From positions 1 through 64,000 of the forward strand of contig CAOKMF010000009.1 in NCBI GenBank assembly GCA_948469655.1: a stretch of 64,000 nt of DNA, read 5' to 3'. The notes beneath the pieces are model-generated. The model was not told the origin of the DNA, did no database searches, and saw only the letters and a list, made by a program, of their open reading frames with translations. Made by a program: the position numbers and the translations under genes. The first letter of the stretch is position 1, and each line of letters starts with the position of its first letter. Positions 1 through 8,974 of this stretch are shown one piece after another. The DNA comes from an uncultured Clostridium sp. Its GTDB lineage: Bacteria > Bacillota > Clostridia > TANB77 > CAG-508.

Positions 1-245
1 GACCTATGGGACATGGTTCTATGTATCATAGAAGACCAGGTTCAATGGGATCTACTTCAACACCAGGTAGAGTATTTAAAGGAAAGAAATTACCAGGACA
101 TATGGGATGTGTTACTGTTACAATTCAAAATTTAGATGTTGTAAAAGTAGATACAGATAAAAATGTATTATTAATAAAAGGAAGCGTACCAGGAGCAAAG
201 GGAGCTATCCTAAAAATAAAAAAATCAGTTAAATCAGTAAACTAG
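1..245 (+). CDS. rplC: Ribosomal protein L3, C-terminal part (5' end outside window)
   Basis: Large-subunit protein L3, which binds 23S rRNA near the peptidyl transferase centre. Only about the last 80 residues are present. The frame is open from base 1 and contains the typical [20 protein letters not shown] stretch and the HMG motif of the central loop. It is followed after 18 bases by rplD, as expected in the S10 operon. There is no CGGN site in this part. Confidence 0.97.
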   Translation, partial: PMGHGSMYHRRPGSMGSTSTPGRVFKGKKLPGHMGCVTVTIQNLDVVKVDTDKNVLLIKGSVPGAKGAILKIKKSVKSVN

Positions 246-263
246 AGGAAGGAGGAATAGAAA

Positions 264-887
264 ATGCCAAAAGTAGATGTTTATGATATAAAAGGAAAAA
301 AAGTTAGCTCTATAGATTTAAAAGAAGAAATATTTGGAATAGTTCCAAATGAAGATATAGTTCACAGCGTACTTGTAAACTATCAAGCTAATCAAAGACA
401 AGGAACACAAAGTACAAAAACAAGAGCAGAAGTTTCTGGTGGTGGAAAAAAACCTTGGAAACAAAAAGGTACAGGTCGTGCAAGACAAGGTAGTACACGT
501 AGTCCACAATGGATTAAAGGTGGAATTGCACTTGGACCTAAACCACGTTCTTATTCTTATAAAGTAAATAAGAAAGAAAGAAGACTTGCTATAAAATCAG
601 TACTAAGTTCAAAAGTATCAGGAAATGAATTAGTAGTAGTTGATAAACTACCATTCAAAGAAATCAAAACAAAGAATATGGTAGAAGCATTAACAAATTT
701 AAAAGTAGAAGGAAAAGCATTAATACTTTTACCAGAAAAAGATGAAAATGTTCAAAAATCTGCAAGAAATATAGAAGGTGTAAAAACAACACTTGTAAAC
801 ACAATAAATGTTTATGACTTACTAAAATACACAAATCTTGTAGTTACAGTAGATACTGTAAAGAAACTAGAGGAGGTGTACGCATAA
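264..887 (+). CDS. rplD: Ribosomal protein L4
   Basis: Large-subunit protein L4 (207 residues, normal length), which lines the nascent-peptide exit tunnel. The basic loop GGGKKPWKQKGTGRARQGST at about residues 60-80 is the tunnel extension typical of the family. The ATG follows a GGAAGGAGG ribosome binding site. The stop is one base from the rplW start, so the two are probably translationally coupled. In several bacteria L4 also autoregulates the S10 operon; nothing in this window shows that here. Confidence 0.98.
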   Translation: MPKVDVYDIKGKKVSSIDLKEEIFGIVPNEDIVHSVLVNYQANQRQGTQSTKTRAEVSGGGKKPWKQKGTGRARQGSTRSPQWIKGGIALGPKPRSYSYKVNKKERRLAIKSVLSSKVSGNELVVVDKLPFKEIKTKNMVEALTNLKVEGKALILLPEKDENVQKSARNIEGVKTTLVNTINVYDLLKYTNLVVTVDTVKKLEEVYA

Positions 888-888
888 A

Positions 889-1236
889 ATGAGAGCAGAA
901 GATATAATAGTTGCGCCAATCGTAACAGAGAAAAGTAGCACAGAATTACAAGATGGAAAGTATACCTTTGAAGTAAACAAAAAAGCTACAAAAATAGAAA
1001 TTGCAAACGCAGTTGAAAAACTTTTTGGAGTTAAAGTATTAAAGGTAAATACAATTTCTGTAAAAGGAAAAGAAAAGAGAATGGGAAGAACATCAGGAAT
1101 GACACCAGACTGGAAAAAGGCAATAGTAACAATAGATACAGCACCATCTGACAAGACATATCTTGGAAAAGGTGGAAAAGAAGTTAAAGTATCTAAGAAG
1201 TATAAGGATTCTATTGATGAGTTTATGGGCGCTTAG
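889..1236 (+). CDS. rplW: Ribosomal protein L23
   Basis: L23 (115 residues), at the tunnel exit, the docking site for trigger factor and SRP. It begins MRAEDIIVAPIVTEKS and carries the family signature NTISVKGKEKRMGR followed by WKKAIVTI. The stop codon TAG (1234-1236) lies inside the left arm of an intergenic inverted-repeat element (1231-1353), so that element starts within the last codons of the gene. Confidence 0.97.
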   Translation: MRAEDIIVAPIVTEKSSTELQDGKYTFEVNKKATKIEIANAVEKLFGVKVLKVNTISVKGKEKRMGRTSGMTPDWKKAIVTIDTAPSDKTYLGKGGKEVKVSKKYKDSIDEFMGA

Positions 1237-1353
1237 GAATTATAAGCGGCGTCTAACGGCGTTAGTCTTCGGACAAATGGTCCAAGGCGTTCTATGTACG
1301 TCTCCGGGCATTTGCCTCGACTGCCTTGTTATACTTGCTTCTAATTCCTAAGC
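1231..1353 (-). repeat. Intercistronic structured repeat, copy C
   Basis: A 123-bp element between rplW and rplB. Arms of 17 bp (1231-1247 and 1337-1353) match at 16 of 17 positions as an inverted repeat. On the minus strand the interior reads GCAAG..ACAAGG, GAGGCAAATG, a short hairpin, then ATTTGTCCGAAGA and AACGCCGT. The same order of blocks occurs at 4665-4787, 5174-5302, 6494-6615 and 59529-59649 with different but self-complementary arms. No protein is encoded. It may be a structured RNA or a miniature inverted-repeat element. Confidence 0.7.
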
Positions 1354-1469
1354 GAAGAAACAAGTATATGAAGATAAAATTATTGGGAAAATACCCAGAT
1401 AATAAAGAATATCTGCAATACGGAGCAGGAAAAAATCCGTAAATAATTAGAGAGAGAAGGAATTTAGAA

Positions 1470-2297
1470 ATGGGAATGAAGCATTTTAAAGCCTACACCC
1501 CTTCAAGAAGAAACATGACTGTTTCAACATTTGAAGAAGTAACAAAGAAAACTCCTGAGAAATCTCTACTTGCAAAGAAAAAGAAAAATGCAGGAAGAAA
1601 CTCTTATGGAAGAATAACTGTTAGACATCAAGGTGGAGGAAATAGACAAAAATATAGAATAATTGATTTTAAACGTAACAAAGATGATATGGTAGCAACT
1701 GTAATCGGAATAGAATATGATCCAAACCGTAGCAGTAATATTGCACTTATCGAATATGAAGATGGAACAAAAGCATATATACTTGCACCACAAGGATTAA
1801 CAGATGGTGATAAAGTGGTATCAGGACAAAAAGTTGATATTAAACCAGGAAACTGTATGCCGATTGAAAGCATTCCAGTAGGTACAATGATACACAATAT
1901 CGAATTAAATCCAGGTCAAGGTGGAAAAATGGTAAGATCAGCAGGACAAAGTGCACAGCTTATGGCAAAAGAAGGTAAATATGCTCACGTAAGATTACCA
2001 TCAGGAGAAATGAGATTAGTAGCAGTTAGGTGTAGAGCTACTATTGGAACAATCGGAAATTCAGATCACGAAAATGTTAAAATAGGAAAAGCTGGTAGAA
2101 AAAGACATATGGGAATTAGACCTACAGTTCGTGGTAGCGTTATGAACCCAGTAGATCACCCTCATGGTGGTGGTGAAGGTAGAGCGCCAGTAGGTAGACC
2201 TGGTCCGCTTACTCCTTGGGGTAAACCAGCACTTGGATATAAGACAAGAAAGAAACATAAGATTTCTGATAAGTTTATTGTTAAGAGAAGAAAATAA
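1470..2297 (+). CDS. rplB: Ribosomal protein L2
   Basis: L2 (275 residues, normal length), needed for subunit association and peptidyl transfer. The C-terminal signature [19 protein letters not shown] is intact, including the conserved histidine. The ATG at 1470 follows GAGAGAGAAGGA. Natural ATC-GGA codon pairs occur here (1709, 2053). They contain the string CGG without breaking the frame, so CGG itself is not an error-prone string in this assembly. Confidence 0.98.
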   Translation: MGMKHFKAYTPSRRNMTVSTFEEVTKKTPEKSLLAKKKKNAGRNSYGRITVRHQGGGNRQKYRIIDFKRNKDDMVATVIGIEYDPNRSSNIALIEYEDGTKAYILAPQGLTDGDKVVSGQKVDIKPGNCMPIESIPVGTMIHNIELNPGQGGKMVRSAGQSAQLMAKEGKYAHVRLPSGEMRLVAVRCRATIGTIGNSDHENVKIGKAGRKRHMGIRPTVRGSVMNPVDHPHGGGEGRAPVGRPGPLTPWGKPALGYKTRKKHKISDKFIVKRRK

Positions 2298-2371
2298 TCA
2301 AACGAATGTGTACCAATTTTGCTTCGTTTGAAAAGATTAATTATAGTAAAATTTCTTGAAAGGAGGACAAT

Positions 2372-2653
2372 ATGTCAAGATCAAGCAAAAAGATGCCTTT
2401 TGTTGAGCCTAAGCTATTAAAGAGAATTGAAGCTATGAACGACGAAGGCAAAAAAGAAGTATTAAAAACATGGTCAAGAGCATCAACAATATATCCACAA
2501 ATGGTTGGACACACAATAGCTGTTCATGATGGAAGAAAACATGTACCAGTATATATTGCTGAAGAGATGATAGGACATAAATTAGGTGAATTTGCTCCAA
2601 CAAGAACATTCAAAGGTCATGCAGGAGAAAAAGCATCAAATGTTAAAAAATAG
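2372..2653 (+). CDS. rpsS: Ribosomal protein S19
   Basis: S19 (93 residues), in the head of the small subunit, where it forms a complex with S13. It has the typical [19 protein letters not shown] start and the signature [20 protein letters not shown]. The ribosome binding site is GAAAGGAGGA. A 74-base gap separates it from rplB and contains a weak dyad, CAAACGA...TCGTTTG, at 2300-2331. Confidence 0.98.
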   Translation: MSRSSKKMPFVEPKLLKRIEAMNDEGKKEVLKTWSRASTIYPQMVGHTIAVHDGRKHVPVYIAEEMIGHKLGEFAPTRTFKGHAGEKASNVKK

Positions 2654-2685
2654 ATAGAATTAAAAAATAAGGAGGTTTGGCGATA

Positions 2686-3039
2686 ATGGAAGAGACTGTA
2701 AATATTGAAGCTAGAGCTACTCTTAAATATGCAAGAATATCATCTAGAAAAGTAAAAATTGTTGCAGATTTAATTAGAGGAAAAGACGTTTCAGAAGCAC
2801 TAGCAATTGTAAAATTTACACCGAAAATAGCATCAGAAACAATTGAAAAGTTGTTAAAATCGGCCATAGCAAATGCTGAGAACAACCACAATATGAAAAG
2901 CGAAAATCTATATGTTGCTGAAATTTATGCAAATCAAGGTCCAACTCTAAAAAGAATTAGACCAGCAGCAAAAGGTTCAGCAGTTAGAATTAGAAAAAGA
3001 ACAAGTCATATAACAATAGTATTAAAGGAAAGAAATTAG
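2686..3039 (+). CDS. rplV: Ribosomal protein L22
   Basis: L22 (117 residues), which lines the exit tunnel. I choose ATG 2686 ([20 protein letters not shown]) because the AAGGAGG at 2669-2675 is about ten bases upstream; a TTG at 2677 lies too close to it. The conserved C-terminal block [20 protein letters not shown] is present. Confidence 0.97.
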   Translation: MEETVNIEARATLKYARISSRKVKIVADLIRGKDVSEALAIVKFTPKIASETIEKLLKSAIANAENNHNMKSENLYVAEIYANQGPTLKRIRPAAKGSAVRIRKRTSHITIVLKERN

Positions 3040-3057
3040 AAAGGAGGACCTAAAGAC

Positions 3058-3720
3058 ATGGGACAAAAAATGCATCCACATGGATTAAGAGTTGGTGTTA
3101 TAAAAGATTGGGATTCAAAATGGTATGCAAACAAAAAAGAATACTCAGATTATCTAGTAGAAGACCATAAAATCCGTGAATATGTTAAGAAAAAATTATT
3201 TATTAGTGGTATTTCAAAAATTGTTATTGAAAGAACTACTAAATTAGTTAAAGTTAATGTTTATACAGCAAAACCTGGTCTAGTAATAGGAAAAGGTGGA
3301 ACTTTAGTAGAAACATTAAAAACAGACCTACAAAAAATGATAGGTAAAGAAATCAAGATCGATATAATCGAGGTTAAAGACGTTGATACTAATGCACAAT
3401 TAGTAGCAGAAAATATATGTGCTCAATTAGAAAAGAGAATTTCATTCAGAAGAGCAATGAAGCAAGCAATGGCAAAAGCTATGAAAGCAGGTGCTTTAGG
3501 AATAAAAACTTCTGTATCTGGAAGATTAGCTGGTGCTGATATGGCAAGAACAGAATTCTATAAAGAAGGTACTATACCACTTCAAACTTTAAGAGCTGAT
3601 ATTGACTATGGTTTCTATGAAGCTGATACAACTTATGGAAAAATAGGTGTTAAAGTTTGGATATATAAAGGAGAAGTTCTTCCTACCAAGAAAACTAAGA
3701 CAGAAGGGGGAGAAGAATAA
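3058..3720 (+). CDS. rpsC: Ribosomal protein S3
   Basis: S3 (220 residues), in the head of the 30S subunit at the mRNA entry site. It starts [20 protein letters not shown]. The KH domain has the motif PGLVIGKGG at about residues 77-85. The C-terminal signature with [14 protein letters not shown] is intact. The TAA stop overlaps the rplP start (TAATG). Confidence 0.98.
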   Translation: MGQKMHPHGLRVGVIKDWDSKWYANKKEYSDYLVEDHKIREYVKKKLFISGISKIVIERTTKLVKVNVYTAKPGLVIGKGGTLVETLKTDLQKMIGKEIKIDIIEVKDVDTNAQLVAENICAQLEKRISFRRAMKQAMAKAMKAGALGIKTSVSGRLAGADMARTEFYKEGTIPLQTLRADIDYGFYEADTTYGKIGVKVWIYKGEVLPTKKTKTEGGEE

Positions 3721-4151
3721 TGCCATTAATGCCAAAAAGAACAAAATATAGAAAAATGCAAAAAGGTAGAAATAGAGGAAAAGCAACAAGAGGAACTAAT
3801 GTATGTGATGGAGAATATGGTCTTCAGGCAGCTGGAGCAGCTCTAATTAAATCAAATCAAATTGAAGCTGCCCGTATAGCTATGACACGTTACATCAAAA
3901 GAGGTGGTCAAGTTTGGATAAAAATATTCCCAGACAAACCAATTACTAAAAAACCTGCTGAAACTCGTATGGGTAAAGGTAAAGGAGCGCCTGAATATTG
4001 GGTTGCAAAAGTAAAGCCAGGAAGAGTAATGTTTGAAATAGCTGGAGTTCCAGAAGAAACAGCAAAAGAAGCTTTAAGACTTGCTGCAAACAAACTACCA
4101 GTAAAAACAAAATTCGTAGTAAGAGAAAATAACGAAGGCGGTGACAAGTAG
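3720..4151 (+). CDS. rplP: Ribosomal protein L16
   Basis: L16 (143 residues), which contacts A-site tRNA and is needed for 50S assembly. It has [19 protein letters not shown] and [20 protein letters not shown]. The start overlaps the rpsC stop by one base, a translational coupling arrangement. MPLMPKRT may also start at the second ATG (3729), which is closer to the usual MLMPKR start. Confidence 0.97.
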   Translation: MPLMPKRTKYRKMQKGRNRGKATRGTNVCDGEYGLQAAGAALIKSNQIEAARIAMTRYIKRGGQVWIKIFPDKPITKKPAETRMGKGKGAPEYWVAKVKPGRVMFEIAGVPEETAKEALRLAANKLPVKTKFVVRENNEGGDK

Positions 4152-4367
4152 ATGAAGATTAATAAAATAAATGAAATGTCTTCACCAGAACTTGAAAAAG
4201 AATTAGGTGAATTAAAAACAGAATTGTTTAAATTAAGATTTAGCCTAGCAACAAACGGATTAGATAATCCTATGAAAATAAAAGAAGTAAAAAAGGATAT
4301 TGCTAGGATAAATACTGTCTTAAGACAAAGAGAACTAGAAACTTCTAAGAAAGGAGCTAACGATTAA
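4152..4367 (+). CDS. rpmC: Ribosomal protein L29
   Basis: L29 (71 residues), a helical protein near the tunnel exit. It has the typical [18 protein letters not shown] motif and [11 protein letters not shown]. Its ATG directly follows the rplP stop, and its stop overlaps the ATG of rpsQ (TAATG), so the three genes form a tightly coupled unit. Confidence 0.96.
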   Translation: MKINKINEMSSPELEKELGELKTELFKLRFSLATNGLDNPMKIKEVKKDIARINTVLRQRELETSKKGAND

Positions 4368-4624
4368 TGGAAAGAAATCTTCGTAAAGTTATGATTGGTA
4401 CAGTTACATCAGACAAAATGGACAAAACAGTAGTAGTATCAGTTGAAACAAGTGTTAGACATAAGACATATAGAAAAACTATGAAAAGAACATATAAGTT
4501 AAAAGCTCATGACGAAAAAAATGAATGCCATATAGGAGACAGAGTAAAAGTAATGGAAACAAGACCTTTATCTAAACAAAAAAGATGGAGAGTTGTTGAA
4601 ATTGTTGAAAAATTTGAAAAATAA
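4367..4624 (+). CDS. rpsQ: Ribosomal protein S17
   Basis: S17 (85 residues), a primary 16S rRNA-binding OB-fold protein. The core is [14 protein letters not shown] and [20 protein letters not shown]. It is coupled to rpmC by a TAATG overlap. A structured intercistronic repeat (4665-4787) follows before rplN. Confidence 0.97.
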   Translation: MERNLRKVMIGTVTSDKMDKTVVVSVETSVRHKTYRKTMKRTYKLKAHDEKNECHIGDRVKVMETRPLSKQKRWRVVEIVEKFEK

Positions 4625-4664
4625 TTAAAAAACAGAAAACAGAAAATTTAAAAAATTCATTAAT

Positions 4665-4787
4665 AAATCAAATCAAAAGCAAGCAGTACAAGGAAAACGA
4701 GGGGAAAAGTCTTGAGACTAACCTAATGGTTGTCGAAAGCCTTTTGACGAAGTTTGACGCAGTAATGTGCAGGTTTTCATTTGATTT
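4665..4787 (+). repeat. Intercistronic structured repeat, copy A
   Basis: A 123-bp element between rpsQ and rplN. Arms AAATCAAATCAAAA (4665-4678) and TTTTCATTTGATTT (4774-4787) pair at 13 of 14 positions. The interior has AAGCAAGCAGTACAAGG, a central hairpin GACTAACCTAATGGTTGTC, and GTTTGACGCAGTAATG. Copy B is closely similar (same arms, same ACAAGGAAAAC and CGCAGGTTTTC). It ends just before the rplN ribosome binding site. Confidence 0.75.
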
Positions 4788-4807
4788 TGATTGGGAAGGA
4801 GAAAAGA

Positions 4808-5176
4808 ATGGTACAGCAACAATCAATACTAAAAGTAGCCGACAACACTGGTGCAAAAGAGATAATGTGCATTAGATGTTTAGGTGGATCATATAGAAGA
4901 TATGCTAATATCGGAGATATAATAGTTGCTTCTGTTAAAGATGCTACACCAGGAGGAGTTGTAAAAAAAGGTGACGTTGTAAAAGCTGTTGTAGTAAGAA
5001 GCAAAAAAGGTGTTAGACGTGCAGATGGTTCATATATAAAATTTGATGAAAATGCAGCTGTCATAATTCGTGAAGATGGAACACCTAGAGGAACTCGTAT
5101 ATTTGGTCCAGTAGCCAGAGAACTTAGAGATAAGGAGTATATGAAGATTTTGTCACTTGCCCCTGAAGTTCTTTAA
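4808..5176 (+). CDS. rplN: Ribosomal protein L14
   Basis: L14 (122 residues, the standard length from ATG 4808), at the subunit interface. It starts [20 protein letters not shown] and has the signature [16 protein letters not shown]. The GGGAAGGAG site at 4793-4801 supports this start over an upstream in-frame ATG at 4781. The TAA stop (5174-5176) is the first base triplet of the next repeat element. Confidence 0.97.
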   Translation: MVQQQSILKVADNTGAKEIMCIRCLGGSYRRYANIGDIIVASVKDATPGGVVKKGDVVKAVVVRSKKGVRRADGSYIKFDENAAVIIREDGTPRGTRIFGPVARELRDKEYMKILSLAPEVL

Positions 5177-5302
5177 TTCAAATAATAACTGGCATCTTGC
5201 TACGTTGTTCTTCGGACAAATCGCCTCAGACAGGCAAAAAGCCTAGTCTTCAGACAATTTGCCTTGAACGCCTTGCAATATACCACTTCTTGTTTGAATT
5301 AT
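5174..5302 (-). repeat. Intercistronic structured repeat, copy D
   Basis: A 129-bp element between rplN and rplX, in the opposite orientation to copies A and B. The ends TTAATTCAAATAA and TGTTTGAATTAT are complementary. Minus-strand interior: TTGCAAGGCGTTCAAGGCAA, CTGAAGACTAGGC, then GCGATTTGTCCGAAGAACAA. The blocks line up with copy C. There is no open reading frame of note. Confidence 0.65.
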
Positions 5303-5363
5303 AAAATAAGAAGAAAGTGAAGTAAAATAAACAAATACGGTTTTCGAGAGAGGTGAAAATATA

Positions 5364-5672
5364 ATGAAAATAAAAAAAGGTGACACAGTTCAAGTTTTAT
5401 CAGGAAATGATAAAGGTAAAAAAGGTGAAGTTTTAGAAATTATACCAAAAACTGAAAAAGTCATTGTTAAAGGTGTAAATGTTAGAAAAAGACATATAAA
5501 ACCTAAAAAACAAGGAGAAGAGGGTGGAATAATACCAGTAGAATGTGCTATACATAGTAGCAAATTAAACGTAGTATGCCCAAAATGCAATAAACCTACA
5601 AGAATAGGTTATATTGTAGAAAAAGACGAAAAAGTACGTGTATGTAAGAAATGCGGAGCTAAATTAAAATAA
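5364..5672 (+). CDS. rplX: Ribosomal protein L24
   Basis: L24 (102 residues), an assembly initiator with a KOW motif (GDTVQVLSGNDKGKKGEVLE) and GVNVRKRHIKP. The C-terminal half carries two CxxC pairs (CPKC and CKKC) typical of Firmicutes L24. Start ATG 5364 follows GAGAGAGGTG. Confidence 0.97.
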   Translation: MKIKKGDTVQVLSGNDKGKKGEVLEIIPKTEKVIVKGVNVRKRHIKPKKQGEEGGIIPVECAIHSSKLNVVCPKCNKPTRIGYIVEKDEKVRVCKKCGAKLK

Positions 5673-5699
5673 GGAGTAGAAAGGAGGATTTAATTTACA

Positions 5700-6239
5700 A
5701 TGGAAAAATTAAGAGAACAATATCAAAAAGAAGCTATTCCAGCATTAATGAAAAAATTTAACTATAAATCTGTTATGGAAGTTCCAAAACTTGAAAAAAT
5801 AGTTGTAAATATAGGTCTAGGAGATATAAAGGATAATCCAAAAGCACTAGAAAATGCTATGAATGATTTAGGATTAATTACTGGTCAAAAACCAATAATT
5901 ACTAAAGCAAAAAAATCAATAGCAGCATTCAAATTAAGAGAAGGTGCACATATAGGTTGTAAAGTAACTTTAAGATCTGAAAAAATGTATGAATTTGCAT
6001 ACAAATTATTCAATGTTGCAATGCCTAGAATAAGAGATTTTAGAGGAGTATCAGACACTGCATTTGATGGAAGAGGAAATTATTCTATGGGAATAAAAGA
6101 ACAATTAATATTCCCTGAAATTGAATATGACAAAATCGACAAATTAAGAGGTATGGATATAATATTTGTTACAACAGCTAAATCTAACGAAGAAGCAAAA
6201 GAATTGCTTACTTTGCTTGGAATGCCATTTAAAAGTTAA
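5700..6239 (+). CDS. rplE: Ribosomal protein L5
   Basis: L5 (179 residues), a 5S rRNA-binding protein of the central protuberance. It has [10 protein letters not shown], the [20 protein letters not shown] block and [15 protein letters not shown] at the end. The ribosome binding site is AAAGGAGGA. Normal length. Confidence 0.98.
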   Translation: MEKLREQYQKEAIPALMKKFNYKSVMEVPKLEKIVVNIGLGDIKDNPKALENAMNDLGLITGQKPIITKAKKSIAAFKLREGAHIGCKVTLRSEKMYEFAYKLFNVAMPRIRDFRGVSDTAFDGRGNYSMGIKEQLIFPEIEYDKIDKLRGMDIIFVTTAKSNEEAKELLTLLGMPFKS

Positions 6240-6261
6240 GTAGAAAGGAGACAAAACTATT

Positions 6262-6447
6262 ATGGCAAAAAAATCAATGAAAATAAAACAACAAAGACCA
6301 CAAAAATTTAAAACAAGAGAATATAATAGATGCAAAATCTGTGGTAGACCACATGCCTATATTAGAAAATATGGAATTTGCCGTGTATGCTTTAGAGAAT
6401 TAGCACACAAGGGAGAGATTCCGGGAGTTAAGAAGGCAAGCTGGTAG
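6262..6447 (+). CDS. rpsZ: Ribosomal protein S14, zinc-binding type (type Z)
   Basis: S14 type Z (61 residues). Four cysteines in two CxxC pairs (CKIC and CRVC) make the zinc ribbon, and the C-terminus is [11 protein letters not shown]. The short zinc form is the usual spc-operon copy in Firmicutes. It is followed by repeat copy B. Confidence 0.97.
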   Translation: MAKKSMKIKQQRPQKFKTREYNRCKICGRPHAYIRKYGICRVCFRELAHKGEIPGVKKASW

Positions 6448-6493
6448 TTTAAACAAATAGAAAGAAAAAGACTATAAATTTTAATTAGAAATT

Positions 6494-6615
6494 AAATCAA
6501 ATCAAGAGCAAGCAATACAAGGAAAACAAGTGAAAAAATTTGAGATTAACCATGTGGTTGTCGAAAAGTTTTGAACGCAGTTTGACACAGTAGTGCGCAG
6601 GTTTTCATTTGATTT
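6494..6615 (+). repeat. Intercistronic structured repeat, copy B
   Basis: A 122-bp element between rpsZ and rpsH. Left arm AAATCAAATCAAGAG and right arm TTTTCATTTGATTT are nearly complementary. It is the closest relative of copy A: both share AGCAAGCA.TACAAGGAAAAC, GATTAACCATGTGGTTGTC (hairpin) and CAGTTTGACACAGTA. Base changes between A and B in the central hairpin keep pairing, which favours a structural role. Confidence 0.75.
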
Positions 6616-6638
6616 TAGTGAAGGAGGGAAGAAAAAGA

Positions 6639-7037
6639 ATGAACACAACTGATCCAATAGCTGATATGTTAACAAGAATAAGAAATGCTAACAGTAGCAA
6701 ACATAAAACAGTTGATATACCTGCATCAAAAGTGAAAGCTTCTATAGCTGATATATTATTTAAAGAAGGATATATAACATCATTTGAAGAAATATCAAAT
6801 GATGTTCAAGGAACAATAAGAGTAACTCTAAAATATGACGAAAAAGGAAATAGAGTAATAGCAGGAATAAAAAGAATAAGTAAACCAGGACTAAGAGTAT
6901 ATGCTTCTAAAGAAGAACTACCAAAAGTTTTAAATGGTTTAGGAATTGCAATAGTATCTACATCAAAAGGAATAATGACAGATAGAGAAGCAAGAAAAGT
7001 AGGTCTAGGTGGAGAAGTCCTAGCTTACGTATGGTAA
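6639..7037 (+). CDS. rpsH: Ribosomal protein S8
   Basis: S8 (132 residues), a 16S rRNA-binding protein that also regulates the spc operon in E. coli. It starts [18 protein letters not shown] after GAAGGAGGG, so ATG 6639 is preferred to an upstream in-frame start. The conserved [20 protein letters not shown] block is present. It overlaps an out-of-frame ATG at 7031, which I do not use for rplF. Confidence 0.97.
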   Translation: MNTTDPIADMLTRIRNANSSKHKTVDIPASKVKASIADILFKEGYITSFEEISNDVQGTIRVTLKYDEKGNRVIAGIKRISKPGLRVYASKEELPKVLNGLGIAIVSTSKGIMTDREARKVGLGGEVLAYVW

Positions 7038-7069
7038 AAAAACTTAGAAATAAAGAGGTGAATATAAAA

Positions 7070-7609
7070 ATGTCAAGAATAGGTAATAGCCCTATTGAAC
7101 TACCACAAGGTGTTGAAGTTAATGTTTCAGGAAATCATATCTCAGTTAAAGGGCCAAAGGGAACTTTAGAAAGAGATATAAATGAAAAATTAATAGTTTC
7201 AGTAGAAGAAGGTAAAGTAATAGTTAAAAGACCTAATGATGAAACTGAAATCAAAAGTTTACATGGTTTAACTAGAACATTAATAAACAATATGATAATA
7301 GGTGTAAAAGACGAATTTACAAAGGAATTACAAATAAATGGTGTTGGTTACAGAGTACAAAAACAAGGAAATGATTTAAATCTTACATTAGGTTTTTCAC
7401 ATCCTGTAATGTATAAAGCACCACAAGGAATAGCTTTTGACGTACCAAATCCAAATACAATAATTGTAAAAGGTATTGATAAAGAATTAGTAGGTCAAAC
7501 AGCTGCTGAAATAAGAACAAAGAGACCACCTGAAGTTTATGGTGGAAAAGGAATTAAATATAGCTATGAAGTTATTAGAAGAAAAGAAGGCAAAACTGGT
7601 AAGAAGTAG
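7070..7609 (+). CDS. rplF: Ribosomal protein L6
   Basis: L6 (179 residues from ATG 7070, standard length), near the GTPase-associated centre. It starts MSRIGNSPIELPQGV after AAAGAGGTG. The C-terminal signature RPPEVYGGKGIKY is intact. An in-frame start at 7031 would add an unconserved tail overlapping rpsH. Confidence 0.97.
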   Translation: MSRIGNSPIELPQGVEVNVSGNHISVKGPKGTLERDINEKLIVSVEEGKVIVKRPNDETEIKSLHGLTRTLINNMIIGVKDEFTKELQINGVGYRVQKQGNDLNLTLGFSHPVMYKAPQGIAFDVPNPNTIIVKGIDKELVGQTAAEIRTKRPPEVYGGKGIKYSYEVIRRKEGKTGKK

Positions 7610-7633
7610 TATAAAAGAGAGGAGATAAAGACG

Positions 7634-7993
7634 ATGGTTTCTAAGACAGATAGAAAATTAGAAAGAGAAAGAAGACATAAAAGAGTTCGTACAAAAATTT
7701 CTGGAACAGCAGAACGTCCAAGACTATGTGTATATAGAAGTAACAAAAACATATATGCACAGGTAATTGATGATGTAGCAGGAAAAACACTTGCATATGC
7801 TTCTACAACAGATAAAGAAGTAAAAACAAAATATGCAAATAAGGAAGCTGCAAAAGAAGTAGGAACTTTAATCGCTAAAAGAGCTACTGAAAAGAAGATT
7901 AAATCAGTAGTTTTCGATAGAGGTGGATATATATATCACGGTGTTGTAAAGGAACTTGCTGAAGCAGCACGTGAAGGAGGACTAGAATTCTAG
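7634..7993 (+). CDS. rplR: Ribosomal protein L18
   Basis: L18 (119 residues), which binds 5S rRNA together with L5. It has [20 protein letters not shown] and [20 protein letters not shown], with the normal GGLEF C-terminus. Start ATG 7634 follows GAGAGGAGAT. Confidence 0.97.
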   Translation: MVSKTDRKLERERRHKRVRTKISGTAERPRLCVYRSNKNIYAQVIDDVAGKTLAYASTTDKEVKTKYANKEAAKEVGTLIAKRATEKKIKSVVFDRGGYIYHGVVKELAEAAREGGLEF

Positions 7994-8024
7994 AATAGTA
8001 AAGAAAAGGAGGAAATCTCAAAAC

Positions 8025-8516
8025 ATGGAAGAAAATAATGGCGTAGAATTAAAAGAAAAAGTTGTAGCCATAAGCAGAGTTGCAAAAGTTGTTAAAGGTG
8101 GTAGAACTTTTAGATTTAGTGCAGTAGTTGTTGTTGGAGACGAAAGCGGACATATTGGTGTAGGTTCTGGAAAAGCAGCAGAAGTTCCAGATGCTATCAA
8201 AAAAGCTATCCAAGATGCTAAGAAAAATTTAGTAGAAGTTCCAATAGTAGGAACAACAATACCACATGAATATATAGGAAGAGCAGGATCAGCTAGAGTA
8301 ATGTTAAAACCTGCTGAAAAAGGTACTGGAGTTATAGCAGGAGGAAGCGTAAGACCAGTATTAGAGCTTGCAGGATACAAAGACATAAGAACTAAAGTTA
8401 TTGGAACAAATAATCCAAGAAACGTAGTTTATGCAACAATAAATGCTTTAACAAGTATGTTAACAGTAGAACAAGTTGCTAAAAAGAGAGGCAAAAAAGT
8501 AGAAGAAATAATCTAA
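8025..8516 (+). CDS. rpsE: Ribosomal protein S5
   Basis: S5 (163 residues), involved in decoding fidelity and mRNA unwinding. The signature [20 protein letters not shown] and the C-terminal [19 protein letters not shown] are present. It is followed by rplO after only 22 bases, so the rpmD gene (L30), usually found here, is absent. Confidence 0.98.
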   Translation: MEENNGVELKEKVVAISRVAKVVKGGRTFRFSAVVVVGDESGHIGVGSGKAAEVPDAIKKAIQDAKKNLVEVPIVGTTIPHEYIGRAGSARVMLKPAEKGTGVIAGGSVRPVLELAGYKDIRTKVIGTNNPRNVVYATINALTSMLTVEQVAKKRGKKVEEII

Positions 8517-8538
8517 AAGAAAGGAGAGTAGACTTAAA

Positions 8539-8974
8539 ATGAAATTAGGCGAACTTAAACCAGCAGTAAAGAAACAAGAAAGAACAAGAGTAGGACGTGG
8601 AATTGGTTCAGGACTTGGAAAAACATCTGGTAGAGGACATAAAGGACAAAAAGCAAGATCAGGTGGAGGAGTAAGACGTGGTTTTGAAGGTGGTCAAACA
8701 CCATTATATAGAAGATTACCAAAAAGAGGATTTACAAATATCCACGCTAAGAATCATACAGAAGTTACACTTACAATGCTAAACAAATCAAATGCGACAG
8801 ATGTAACAGCAGAAAGCCTTTTAGAAGAAGGAATAATCGGAAAAATAAATGACGGAATAGTAATATTAGGAACTGGCACGCTAGATAAAAAATTAAATGT
8901 AAAAGCTAAAAGATTTACAAAAACAGCAAAAGAAAAAATCGAAGCTGCAGGCCGGAAAGATTGAGGTGATTTAA
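8539..8974 (+). CDS. rplO: Ribosomal protein L15, with a CGGN site five codons from the end
   Basis: L15 (144 residues), an assembly protein of the large subunit, with [20 protein letters not shown] near the N-terminus. Read as triplets the frame stops at TGA 8962-8964 and ends AAGRKD. Removing the extra C at 8953 (CGGA, Gly139) gives the conserved ending EAAGGKIEVI and a TAA at 8972-8974. That TAA abuts the secY start codon, and the corrected length is divisible by three. This is the only CGGN site in any ribosomal protein of the window. A failed shift would cost only the last few residues. Confidence 0.93.

Noticed and set aside
1163..1351. Reading frame across the rplW end and the intergenic repeat
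   Set aside because: It overlaps rplW out of frame and runs through the structured repeat; no binding site.
4781..4807. Upstream start of rplN
   Set aside because: The extra residues are coded by the repeat element; the Shine-Dalgarno site and the standard 122-residue length support ATG 4808.
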